64,000 nucleotides of DNA from Alnus glutinosa (Eukaryota > Streptophyta > Magnoliopsida > Fagales > Betulaceae): the NCBI RefSeq assembly GCF_958979055.1, contig NC_084894.1, forward strand, positions 2,485,001-2,549,000, in the 5' to 3' direction. Of the stretch, positions 36,740-49,100 are shown piece by piece. The stretch's first letter is position 1. Each line of letters starts with the position of its first letter. Below the pieces are notes generated by a model. The model was not told the DNA's origin. It did no database searches and saw nothing but the letters and a program-made list of their open reading frames with translations. The translations under genes and the position numbers were made by a program.

Positions 36740-39700
36740 TTATTCTTTCCTCTTCCGCTTCCTACGTCTGTCATCCCTTTCACTCTCATCTGAACTTGAT
36801 AAATCTGATTCAGTCTCAGAACTAGCTGTGTCTGTGTCCGAACTATCAGACTCATCATCTGATTCAGAGCCTGACACTGCTTGCTCTTGTTGCATAATTA
36901 GGCGTGGCATATTCTTCAAGTACTCACGTAAGTTTTCAGTGATGCCACCAAGCCCAATGGATGTGAAAAAGTTAATCGCAAACCGTGTGTTCTTGGGATT
37001 ATCCCTCGGGAAGATAGATTCAAAGGAGTCCTGCATTGTGGGATCAGTAAGACGTTCATTCAACAGACGGATGCCCAGATGCTCCGACAATTCCTGCACC
37101 AGAGACAACACTACAGTAAACTTAACAGCTTCCAGAAAAAAATGGCAGCATACATTATTAACTCCCACAAATGATTTAAAATATCCAAAATCATAAATTT
37201 TTGACAAATGAGGAACTAGAGGTGAATTTATATTAGTTCAAGGACAGAGTGAGCAATAAACAGATGTGAACTGTAATAACCAGGATAAATCCCACTGGGT
37301 TACAATTTTAACAGAAAATATAGAACGGAATAACACAAAATAAGAGAACAGGTATGCATCTAACTTGCAGGTCATATATAAAGTCACAAGAAAATAACAA
37401 GGACTACATAAGCCAACATCACTCCATGAACCTGGACTCATAATCCTGATGATTGAGTTGTCATGAAACCATTAATCCCACTCATAAGCAAACTTCCCGG
37501 TTATCCTAATTTCCCTACACAACACCATTAGAATTTGCTTATCCTTAGTTTTGTTGTTCTTAAACTGCGTAGCACATGGATTGGTTCTCAGACCAATTGA
37601 TGCCAACATGACCACAGGACGTTTTAAAACAGCACCTACTGGAAACAGAACTTCTCTTCTAAGATGACGATAATTATTTAAACCATCTCAATTTAGGCAA
37701 ATGTTCGCGCTCTTCTTCAAATTGGTTTAGATTTCCATGTTTCAGAAGGGAAATAAGATTAGCAACATACTATAACAGGATGCCTAGGAAAAAAAACAGA
37801 CTAGAGGGTGTAAAATATTGAAATATGTCTCTTTAGTTACCTGAAATAGAATCTTAATAAATATACGAGAAGAAGATGTGGTATCCTCCTCTGTTAAGCG
37901 TATATAGGCTAAGACAGGCCAAGGCAGAGCATCTGTGCCGAGTAAATGTGCAAAAAACTTTGCCACATTGCGCAGCTTATTCGTTTCAAGCCGGTGAATC
38001 ATGGAATACTGCTGGACGAAGCACTTCTCAAAATTTTCCTGGTGTACTTTGTTGATCATGCAGAATCGCTGCCCCAAAAGACCGTAATACCGGAGGTATG
38101 TTCTCTCCTGACTGCAGCATTCCAAGAGCATAATGCACAACTCCATCTGAATAAGTCATCAAGACAATTATAACTCTGGAAGTATAGAACTAGGTCCTAA
38201 ATTTTATTTTTTATTTTTTTTTTTTAAAAAAAAAAACTCAACTAGGAACTTAATTTACTTCTTGTACATTAAAGAGCAAATTATAGGTTAACATATAAGG
38301 CATTTCATAAAGGTAGATCACTCGACTCCAATTCAAGAGATTGATGATTTGCATGTTCTAACCTAGCAATAAAAGCGGGTCAGTCAGAGCTCATACTTTT
38401 GGATGAAGTTTATTTTAAGATACTTTAGTCCAAAGTTTTTAACAAAGATCATGAAAGATGGGACTTGTGTGGGTTTAATAAGCTAGAGCCACTCCCAAGC
38501 CTACTGACCACCATGCAAACCAAGCTTGAGCATCTCCTAATGTTCACATTGAAAATGAGCTGGTTTCAAGCCCTTGTAAGTGTCAATGAGCCAAGCCCAA
38601 GTCAAGCTGAGCCCAAGCAGCAATTAAGTACCCAAACACCAAATCAATTCAATTGGTTGAGGGGGCAGGGGTTACAAAATGAAAGCCAAGAATGATTACT
38701 TAATCATGATATGTAAAATATTTAGCAATTAGAAATGTTTGAAAAGCAAGTAAAGTGAATGTAATACATCTTGGTTAGTCATTCGTTATTCATTTATTCA
38801 TTTGATCTGCAAGGGGGTGAAGGAAGGTGTTCAAACTGAAAAGGAAGACTCAAACCCAGCTCTTAATTTCTTCAACTTAATTGTGATTATTTTTGTCTAA
38901 CTAGCCAAGTACTTCACTTGCAGAAATTCATCAATTGTAAACAAACATTCACTCTACATCTATTCTTTCCCTAACCATCATAAATAATGTGACTTTGTAT
39001 ATACAACAGGAAAATCTTGTACCACTTACCTCTTGACCTGGCTCCAGTTTAATTTTAAGCAGCTTATGTCCAGCCTCCTCGAAATCTACACTAGACATAA
39101 TAGTGAGGTAGATGGTCCTCCGAAGATTGATAAGGTTCGTCTCGGTTTCATCCTTTATCTTCATCTCCTCCTCATCCTCTTCCTCGGATCCATCATCATC
39201 CTCCTCCTCCTCCTCCTCATCATCTGATGCTGCATCTGAAGCGTCTTCATCCTCAGACTCCTCACCTAAAAGCGTTTTCCTGAGCTCTTCGTATCTCTTC
39301 TCATTCTCAGGGAAGTTTGGATCCGCCTTGAATATATCTGAACAAGGAGGAAGGAAAAAACAAATAAAGTAATAGATTAGTATATAGGTAGACCAATCAA
39401 GATGCAAAAGACAACAGATAGCACAAGGCATACCAAGGGTAATCTCTGGATTTATTTCCTCTTGGAGAGAGATCTCATGGGTTAACTGATCTTCCTGCTC
39501 TACAAGATCCAGTTCTGGTCGAACAGCTGGGTACCCCTGCAAACAAATACATCACAAAGTGCGTCTTTATCCTGGCTACCCTTGGAACTAATATGTCATA
39601 CCAAAACTCCAGAAACAAAAATAGTAACAATAATGATAACAACATAAAATAAAAAATACTTTACCTGAAACTTTGCTTTTCTTATTGCAAATAGCCCTTC

Positions 39701-42439
39701 AATCAGAAATTGAACCCGTTTGTCTATCTCCCCTTCATGAAGAATTCCACGAAAACGCTCAAATATTCCTGTTAAATTACAAACTGTGAGAACAGTAACT
39801 AAAACAATTCCCAGGAAACAAACAAAATAAAGAGGATAGGAACATTAGGATATCAAACCAGCGGCACTTGCTCATGCAAACATTGTTAAGCCATATAACA
39901 TTAATGAGCCAACAGTTTGAGATAGCAGGTCGCTTAAATAAACCACAGAAACTCTCTAGTTGACTTTTGTATAGAAAAATTAGATGAGAACAAAAATATA
40001 AGGTACTCAGCAATATACTCACACTCTGCACCATATAATACCAGACCACCATCCAAAGTTAGATATATGCCACAGCCATGAGTGGCACTATTCCTGGAAG
40101 TACAAAATAATATCATGACATTGTTTCTTGATCTTCAGGACCATTGTTAACTTGGTATTGTCATGGATAACAAGGAATGGCAACTTCTCAGTCCAACCAA
40201 AGACACATGATCCCAGCCAATATTGATATTAAAATCATAGACAGGGATCAGACAAAGACAGATCTTTTTCTTATTAATAAACTATACACACGCACAAAAA
40301 ATTTTGAACCCAAGACCCCAACTTCCACCACTTTTTTTTTTTTTTTTATGACGAGAAACCCCTCTAAGGAAAGGCCACTTTGTATACCCACCCCTGTCAG
40401 GTAAACCTTGGATCCGTGTAAAGCGTCCCCTCCACACGGATCGGGTAATACTCCAGCTTCACCGGCGGGCTGGCCTCAATGAATTGTTTGCACCCAAGGA
40501 AATTCGAACCTTAGACCTCATGGGACTACCACAAAGACCAATGCCCTTACCACTTGAGCCAACCCCTTGGAGTTAACTTCCACCCCATTCTTACAATAGA
40601 AGGAGATGCCATTTGAGCATTGACCAGACGTAGATTCAAAATTTAGGATAATAACATATCTCTGATACAAAATTCAATTTTTACACCTATTCTCATCTGT
40701 GCTTGCAAAGAATACTCCAATAAAAAGTAGGTTCATAGAAAATTTAGACATGATGACCCCATTTATGACCTGGAATTACTTTTTCTACCCACTATTACTA
40801 ACATGACCTGACATATAAGATAAACTGACGGCAAAGAATTAGGGGCATTCCAATTGATTTTTTTTTTCCTTTTTCTCGCCCTGGTAAGCAATAACACAGC
40901 TCCTCCCACAATGCCATTTTATTGGAGAATACCATTGATCAATAAAGATAAATAAAGCTTTATAAAAAAATATACAGTTCATAATTCCAACAGCATACCC
41001 ACCATGCAGGCCTTTGGGTGAGAGATCTTGCAAAATTGATCCACACTCTGTGACAAATCCAACAGCTACCTCAACACTGTCATCAGTTGGATTCTCAAGT
41101 AGCACAGTGAGCAACTCTAATGCAATAATTTCATGAGCCACTTGCTGATTCACGAGATGTGCAACAAATTTAACAGCAGCTAGTAATTGCGGCTGAACAG
41201 AAAGCAAATCAATAGAAAAAGACAATTAGGATGAAATCAAAGTGGAAAAAGCTCTGCATCAAGCAACTGTTAATCAAAATAAAAATTGCTGATACGCACC
41301 TTGTCGTTACGCTTATATGCTCTCTTGAGCTGCAAAATAATCCTTCTCAATAGAAGATCGCCCACCTCAGGAAACTTGGTGTTGACAACAGCAACCAGTG
41401 CAGCAAACACATCTGTGAAGCCTGGAGATGCCATCTGCGACTTCATACATGACCGGCAGAAAAGACCCCTTCCTCGGATTAGATTCTCTGAGAAGAGCTC
41501 GGGAATTATATTCTTTATATTAGCACCGTTGACTTTGTTCACAAGTCCATTTATACTCTTTCGAAGGGCATCCCATGTCAACCGCTGATATTCAATACTA
41601 CTTTTGTCTTCAACCTCTTGCATCATTCGAGCCAACTTAAATGGGGGAATGTAAACTCCACCACTCTTTCCCAAATTCGATGAATCAGCAGTTACATTTC
41701 CTTCTTGCAATTTTGGCTGTCTCTGAGGTTTTGAACCATCAAGTACCTTGCCATCTCTATCCCTGTTCTTCCCAAAACTCTGGCCATCTTTTCGTTGTTC
41801 ATTCACCTCCTTATCTATCCTATGCCGGTCCTTTTTTCTATCACCATCCTCACTGTCCCGCTGCCTATGCCCATGCCGATGTGATCTCTCTCTTTCTCGC
41901 TTGTCTCTCCCTCCTCGCCTATCATCTTCATCAGAACTTTGATGAGACTCTTTCACCTTATCAACATCCCCAGTTTCACGACGTCTATGCCTATCCTCAT
42001 GTCGATGGGTTCTCTCCCTTTCTCTCTCTACCAATTCACCATCTTCTTCAGAACTTTGCCGAGATTCCCTTCGCTCAAGATGTTCGCTTCGCCTCCTTCC
42101 ATCTCTATCCCTAACATCCTTCTCATTTGCTCTATCCCTGCCCTTATCATCACCACTAGGCTCATCTCGTCTCTCATGCCGCTTTCTGCTTCTTTTATCA
42201 GAGTCCAACAAATCCTTATCATGGTCTCTTTCTCTATCTCTACCATCACCAATAGGCTCATCTCGTCTCTCATGCTGCTTTCTACGTCTTTTATCAGAGT
42301 CCAACAAATCATTACCATTGCCTCTTTCTCTATCTCTATCATCACGTATACGCTCAATTCGCCGCTCATCACGTTTATGTCTAGTTCTTTTCTCAGAATC
42401 CGAGGAATCACTCTCATCACTACTGTACCTTCTAGCCAT
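36740..42439 (-). CDS. CWC22: Pre-mRNA-splicing factor CWC22 (MIF4G/MA3)
   Basis: Seven coding exons on the - strand: 42439-41300, 41192-41003, 39768-39665, 39536-39434, 39337-39030, 38146-37841, 37093-36740. All are in frame, giving 834 aa. Residues 1 to about 270 are an Arg/Asp/Glu/Ser-rich low-complexity region with a 32-residue internal repeat. The MIF4G domain runs from about 279 to 478 ([20 protein letters not shown] ... [12 protein letters not shown]). An acidic linker of Glu/Asp runs lies at about 535-570. The MA3 domain spans about 577-715 ([13 protein letters not shown] ... [11 protein letters not shown]). The tail is Ser/Asp-rich and ends in a basic KRKRKE. In the family, CWC22 sits in the activated spliceosome and escorts eIF4A3 to deposit the exon-junction complex. 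The Arabidopsis counterpart is At1g80930. The 5' UTR has an intron at 42765-42498. A SINE lies in intron 2 (40331-40574). Confidence 0.95.
40331..40574 (-). mobile_element. tRNA-derived SINE in CWC22 intron 2
   Basis: Read on the - strand, the 5' head has an A-box-like TGGCTCAAGTGGT (40561-40549) and a B-box GGTTCGAATT (40510-40501), the internal RNA polymerase III promoter of tRNA-derived SINEs. The 3' end is an A-run (T-run at 40332-40347). The direct repeat aacttccacc flanks it at 40320-40329 and 40575-40584. It is inserted in the same orientation as the host gene. A degraded sibling lies at 19480-19715. Confidence 0.88.
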
Positions 42440-42497
42440 ACCAATCTAAAATCTAATCCACTTCCCAATGCACACACTAATACTCCAACCTATATGT

Positions 42498-42765
42498 CTG
42501 CAATGCAAAAGAAAGAATACATTACACTGCCACAAATTAAACTGGATAGCAACCAAAGCCCTAAAACTAAAAACCCCACCAAAATTTCGTCAAAATTTAT
42601 AACAATAATGAACCTAGAAACAGCCCAAACGAATTAGAAACGAGTACAGATTCGAATACGTCAAAAACACAAACCCTAGTTCATAATCTCATCAAGATCA
42701 TCGACAATACTCCTAATCAAGCTAAACCCAAGATGAAAATTGAATCTTCAGGTTAGATTACATAC
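42498..42765 (-). other. Intron in the CWC22 5' UTR
   Basis: A donor CGAG|GTATGT at 42765 and an acceptor TTGCAG at 42498 fit a leader intron of 268 bp. The leader exon before it (about 42766-42800) contains acgaaccctagctc, a telo-box-like motif. Translation would start at 42439 in the next exon. Confidence 0.6.
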
Positions 42766-42799
42766 CTCGAGCTAGGGTTCGTGAGGCCCCAAGTTGACA

Positions 42800-43264
42800 C
42801 AAATCCAATTAGAGGGGAGAGAAAATGGTGCTTCGGCTTTGAGCGGAAACAAAAGGTATTTCTCCGATTCGACCCGAGAAGCAGCTCAGACTGGCCGAAG
42901 AGGTGGTTTCCGGTGAGGGTTGGCGACTATGACCAAAACCCACTAGAACTTCCTTTCTGCGCTGAATGCGTTGGTTCCGGTTAGGGATTTCGAAGATATT
43001 TCCTATAAACTTTGTCGGTTTCCCTCTATTTTATGATTTTTAACCCATATTTCGTTTAAAGCTTAATTTACAAAAAAAAAAAAACGTTTTACTTTATGCA
43101 TACTTCTATTAAAAGTGTTGTTGACTGTCCATTTTGTTTAATTGTTTGGTTTTAAAAAATAGTTATTTTTTATCTCAAAAAAAAAAAGTTATTTTCAAAT
43201 TGTAGTTAATAAAAATATAATTAAACATTTAGTAAAATTAACAGTTTGAAAAAATAATGTCTTA
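42800..43264. other. CWC22 promoter side, no other gene
   Basis: A 67-codon frame at 42781-42984 (+) runs antisense through the CWC22 leader and promoter. It has no domain and is not annotated as a gene. The rest is AT-rich. Confidence 0.4.
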
Positions 43265-43518
43265 GGGCTTGTTTGGTAAGTAATTGTATTGTGGAATATT
43301 TGTGTGTTGTGTAGTAAGAAGTGATTGATGTGATATAAAATTTGAGAATGTTTTATAGAAAAGTGAAAAAATTTTGTTTTGTAGTGGGTTTTTTTATTTG
43401 AATAATAATAAAAAAATGATTGATGTGATATAAAAAGTGTAAAAAAGTTAGAATGTTTTTTTTGAGAGAAGTGAAAAAAAAATAGAGGGAGAGTTTGAGT
43501 GGTTTGCCAAACTAACCA
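43265..43518. mobile_element. Tourist-like MITE, 254 bp
   Basis: The ends gggcttgtttggtaa and ttgccaaactaacc(a) are imperfect inverted repeats. TTA flanks both sides (43262-43264 and 43519-43521). The body repeats atgattgatgtgatataaaa and related text. Confidence 0.6.
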
Positions 43519-44097
43519 TTAAACTATATTTGAAATCATGCGTTTCTAAAAACGTACTCAATGTTTGTAGCTAATTTTTTATGGCTCTCAACAACAAACT
43601 TAAAACAAGAATCCAATGTTGGAAATTGGCCAAAAAATAGCATGGTTTTCTCGATCTTGGCCTAAAAAAGACCAATAAATGGCACCACGTAGCGGTGTTT
43701 GAAGTTGCTAAGAAATTGACTCGCTTGAAATTTACAACAATCATCGAAAGGAAGCTGTTGAAGAAGAGGCACTATCATTTTCTAATCACGAGCCATTGAA
43801 AAGGATGAACAGGTTCCAGTTGTATAAGTCTCCACAATTAAATCAAATCACAAAAGCTAAGAGCCACGCACAAGAGTGTGAGATCTATACATATGCGCGA
43901 GTAATTCATTCAATTATTCTAGCATGCGAAAGCAACTATTTTTCTTTATTGAATTCAATATTTATTTATAAAGTACGGCTTCTTCCTTAAAAGAATTATC
44001 TCGCTACATTTTATTTCTTTGGACACAATTATTGGCTTGGCTGTCGAAGGCTCCTTGTTAGCCCGAAGTCGACTCTATTTCAATAGGTCGCCTTTTG

Positions 44098-44527
44098 TTT
44101 TGCAATTTCGCAGTTAAGCGTTTGGCAAAATCGCAGTTTAGTTTTTAAAATCACAAGTTCGCCTTTTAAAATTATGCGTTTTCAAAAAAGTACCACATTA
44201 CCCGCGATTTGAAAAAGCAGTTTTCTACGTTTTCGGGTTCGTTTGGGTTTGCGATTTCAAAAAGTGTGATTTAAAAATAACGATTTTAAAATGTGCGATT
44301 TGAAAAAATGATTTTTAAAAATGCAGTTTGGCCTTTAAAATCGCAGATTAGTTTTTTAAAATTCTGCGTTTTCAAAAAAGCACCACATTACCTACGATTT
44401 GAAAAATCAGTTTTTTGGGTTTTCAACTCGCAATCTTTTTAAAATGCAATTCTCAAACGGTTCATTGTCTGCGATTTGATTTAAAATTGCACTTTTTGTC
44501 TACGAAAATACAATTTGAAACGCACCC
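44098..44527 (-). mobile_element. Harbinger-like MITE with an adjoining partial copy
   Basis: 44235-44527 is a full-length relative of the element at 3387-3684 in inverted orientation (starts gggttcgtttgggtttgcga, ends aaacgcaccc before taa). 44098-44234 is a partial second copy with the same internal order (gcagttaagcgtttggc, aaaaaagtaccacattacc). The pair could come from a tandem duplication or from insertion of one copy into another. Confidence 0.7.
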
Positions 44528-44889
44528 TAATCTGAAACAAAAACGTATTTTCCTGTTTTTATATCAATAAAATAGTTCAAAATAATTTATTTTTATTTTT
44601 GTATCAAAAATAATTTTTTAAAAACAACAAAATAAAAACATTTTACAACGAAGCCCCAAATAGTTTAAGTAGAAAGAAAAAAAAAAAAAAAAAACTCGGT
44701 TGTATTTTGAAAAAGCAATTTTTTTTAAAGAGTATGTTTAAAAAAAAAAAAAAAAAACTAAAAACCAAAAGAAAACATGTTATTTCAAAATAGTTGATTT
44801 TAAGAAAATTATTGCACCATCCTTTTTTTTTATTATTATTTTTTTATTTTTAATTTAAAACATTTTTGTTTTTGATACCTAGGAACTTT

Positions 44890-46156
44890 TCATAACAACT
44901 TTTCAAGACCTTCCTTCGCTCTTCTGAAGAAACGAAGGCGACGCAACAGTTTCCACTGACTACATTAAGGTATTTCTGTTATTCTCATGTGTGTGTTCCG
45001 TTTGGTTGCTGGGAAAACGAGGTAAAATGAAAGAAAATTAAAAACTTAAGGTTAATGTTGTTCCAATTTCCCAAAATGGGTATAATTCTAAACAGATTTT
45101 GTGTGGAAATCCAATGGCTTTTGGTAATGGTTACGCTATATTATGTTGTGTTAACGCTCAAATCAAGCCCTGTTTTTGTTTCGATGGGAACTTAACTTGG
45201 CATATAAGTCTCTGTTTCTTGGAAGTTGCGGTTTAATATTTAACATTCGAAGCTTCGGTATATTTGTTTATGGTAGATGAATAGTAAATAAAGAAACTAT
45301 GAACCAATATCTTTAAGCTTAAAGAAAAGTTTTCACTGATATATTTTGCCTTTGAAAAAGAAATTATTCTTTTGATTTCATTTTTTTAATTTTTTTAACG
45401 GTAATGACTCTTTGAAAGGTTTTCTGTGAAAAATATGGAAGAAGATTTTCATTGGGAAGTTTGTACTTGATAAATGATTTATGGAAAATAATATGAACTT
45501 GAGTGATTCGTATATGAATTCAAGCTCAGTTCTGACTTTTAGTTAGAAATATCTAACTATGGATTTGAGTGCTTTGTTAGGTGCTTGGTGCTTGAGGATC
45601 GATGCGTTTTCAGTAAATTGTCTTATTACTTGGTCTTTTGTTGGTGGCTATTTGATTCGAGTCTTTTGCTTTGGAATCAATGGCTAGTGTCTGATTACTT
45701 GTTTTTGGTCACCTCATTGGACCGAAAGAGAGGGAAAAAAGGTTCCAGACTCTTACTATGTGTCTTTAAAAGTATGCTCCAATACCAATAGTGAAATTTT
45801 TTCCTACACCAACTCTGTGTTCTATCTCTATCAGTTACTAAATAGACTGAGGTGAATGTATTTTTTCGATGAAAAAAGAAAACACTGTAAAGAAAGTCAT
45901 AAGACAAGTATTACTATGTCTTTGTAACATCCTACCAATCGTTGCAAATTAATCTGTTTTGATTTTGGTTCTTGCAGTCATAAAGTCATCCTTATTCTTA
46001 ACTATGAAGTATTTCATTTATGTTGGTCATGCTTATTTCAAAACGGATTTGTGGTTACAGGTTTTGGACTGACTACTCTTGTCTTTAGCATTCAGCTCAA
46101 CCAATTTTAGTCTCATTTACTGGAAGAATTAAGCGGAATTACTCAAAGAACATAGT
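44890..46156 (+). other. LSM7 5' leader with intron
   Basis: A likely first non-coding exon ends at 44969 (tacattaag|gtattt). A second begins at 46061 after gtggttacag and runs to the ATG at 46157. The 44970-46060 intron is 1,091 bp. The transcription start, near 44890, is a guess from the gene layout. Confidence 0.55.
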
Positions 46157-49100
46157 ATGGTAAGTTTTTATTTCAATGCCCTTCACTATTATCTTGTTAA
46201 ACATGCTCATTTAGTCTGTGTGTGAAGTTTGAAAGTTTGAATCTATCCTTATGATTAAGATATTAATTGTGGTCAAGCATTAAGTTTAGACCCTTCTTCT
46301 GTATTATTAGATGGAGGGTGTAGGTGGGTGGTTCTCGGTATGTTTCTATCCTGGGATAGGTCTGAATCCACTATCATCTGCTATGTTGTGATCACTGCAT
46401 GTCATCTGGGTTTGACCAATGGTGATAGGAGAGTTTGAAATTGAAAGCATAATGCATGTTCTTCAGTATTTTGTTGACATCAAGACCTGTAACAGATGAT
46501 GTTAGTCTATAGCTTAGAAAGCAGTTGAGTGTTGTTCAAACAACTGATCCAGTTAGCAGCGGTGAAGAAAGCATGAAAGTTAATAATCACTTGAGCATAA
46601 AATGACAAAGCTTGTGAGTCATGATTCAATATCCAATGTGCAAATTTTAGACATTCTATGGTTATAAAGATCAGGCTAACAGAGGGTTGTTGCACTTTTG
46701 CCACTGGGCTCTAGTTCAAATGGGATCTCCTCCTCCTAAGAACAAAATGAAGGTGAAGTCGTGGGTTCAACACCTATTAGGTTCATGTATAAGATACCAT
46801 TTTTTTTCAAAAGAAAAAAGTGTGAAGTTGCATTTCTTCCATGATTATGATAGATCCAGCACAGGATGAAAATTACATATTTGAACACGTCTGATTTTAG
46901 ATTGGCAGATTGGAGCGATTAAGTGTTAAGATAGCATTGCTTAAGAGTGGGCTGGATTCAAAAATTTATACCAGGCTCTGGCATTGCTTACTGTTGTCCA
47001 TTTGTAGATATCATAAATTTGAATATGACATTGAAACTCTAGAGATCACACAAACAGTCTAATAGTCATCCAAGCTGCAAACAATTATAGATATACTAAT
47101 GTAGAGCTGAGCTTGTTTCGGTCTAAGACGTGCTCATCTATCTAAGCTTTAGCCTAGTCAATTCCTTAATGAGGCCCTTAAATCACTTCCATCTTGCCTT
47201 GTGAACCTATAAAGTGTGTTAAAAATTTGTACCTGTTTTTAATTGTATAAAAATTTATATCAGAATCCAGCCTACCTTATGGTACCTAACAGCTACCTAT
47301 CCAAATAGTTATATATATGCTAATTAAAGGGTTGTTTTGGCTCATATGTGCTCATGTGTCTAAACTTCAGTAACCAAATTCTTTAATAAGGTCTTTAGAT
47401 CATTACCATCTTCCCTTGGGACCCTGTAAAGTGGTTTCACAGTCAAGTTTTAAGCTATGTGTGTTTCAGTAGCTAATTTACCAGGAGAATCATTGCTAGC
47501 TCTACCATATGCACAAATTGAAAGTGGAAAGTGATGGTTTCTTCCATAGTGGCAGTGGCTGACGATGAAATGATAGAATTGAAACTTCACTGCAAATTGT
47601 GTTCACTTATTGCCTATCCTGTTGTTCTGAAAAACATGCTATATCTTTTTATTGCAGTCAGGACGCAAAGAAACGGTTTTGGATCTTGCCAAATTTGTTG
47701 ATAAGGGTGTCCAAGTCAAGCTTACTGGTGGACGACAAGGTTAACTGTAATCTCTTTAGTTTATTACATTTAGATCTTCCAATTTGAGTTATTTTATTAT
47801 GTTTTTTTACTAATTATTGGAAATGAGATTGAGGCTGAAATATTTTGTATGTTGTATTTTTTCATAGTATCTGGTTCAATGAATTTTCCTTCCAACTTGG
47901 AATCCCAAATTCTGCTATATTTTAATGCTCGTCAGGATTACAACTTCAGAATGTTAGAGAAGAAACTACTTGACTGGCCATGCATTCACTGACCCCCAAG
48001 GCTTGGTTGAGTTCCTGAAAATCAATATGAGCCTTATGAAATATAGATTCCAATGCCAGTAAAACTTAGAAGTTTTGTGTTCGAGTTGATGTTGGTATAA
48101 GCGAAATTGCAATTGACTCTGTGTTTGGAAAAATTATCATCAAAGTGTTGACTCCAGAATGTTCTGTGATATTGGAATTTATTGCAAACAAATACTATTC
48201 AGGTATACCACATATCCTCATGATGTATTCAACAGAAAAATTGACATTTGCATTTATGAGTTGTAGACTGTGCATATTACTGGGTTTTACTTAGAAAGCC
48301 AAAGTAGGGGCCCCTCATGAGCTCATTATCTGTTTTCAAGGTAAAGTGCTCCTCTTTAGATGGTTCCAACTAATGGTGCTCTGCCAAAGCATGGAATGGA
48401 AACTGGGGCAAGAAGAGGAAGAAGTTGAGGGAAATAATAAGTCTATCAATTGCTATTTAACAAATAGCAAACTTTTGTGCTATTGGGTGAGGTCTGAGAT
48501 GGCGCGAGATATGAAATTTGAATTCCTCAGATAACCTAAATGATTACTATGGAATGTTTCTCGTAAGGATTTTAAATGAGAACACTTATCAAAAAAAGGA
48601 TTTTAAATGAGAACTAGAATGAGGTCAAAGATTGAAAAATGGTTTTCCATTTTAAACTACTTGCTACTAATGGCTGTACACTTCTTTGTGATTCTTCATT
48701 TTATGTTAGACTGATTAAACTTTTATTAGATACAGTGAAAGTATTGGGCACAATTTTGTATGATGCTTCTGTTTCCAGCTCCACTCCTGTGTAATATGCT
48801 TCTAGGGGTTTGATTTGATAGGCTTAACTGGATATCACAGTTTCCTTCTTTCTGCTTTGGGATACACTTATAAAACTTTAAGATGGAAATATGCTCTGTT
48901 AACGTTGGAGCTTTAATCAAACTTTTATCTCTGTTTTTTTGTTTGGTATGTCTAAACCCTTCTGTGTGGAATAACTGTTATTTGTTTGTTTCAACTTATT
49001 ATTTTTCTTCTTTTTTTTCTTTAATTTCACAAGCATCAATAACCCACTTTGCACGTATACATGTAAACAATTTTTCCTCACTGGTTTTCAAAATGAGATT

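Noticed and set aside
41939-42637. 232-codon frame on the + strand
   Set aside because: It is antisense to CWC22 exon 1. The low-complexity Arg/Asp/Ser codons of that exon leave the opposite strand open. No domain is present.
42781-42984. 67-codon + strand frame beside LSM7/CWC22
   Set aside because: It overlaps the CWC22 leader in antisense and has no recognisable domain or splice partner.
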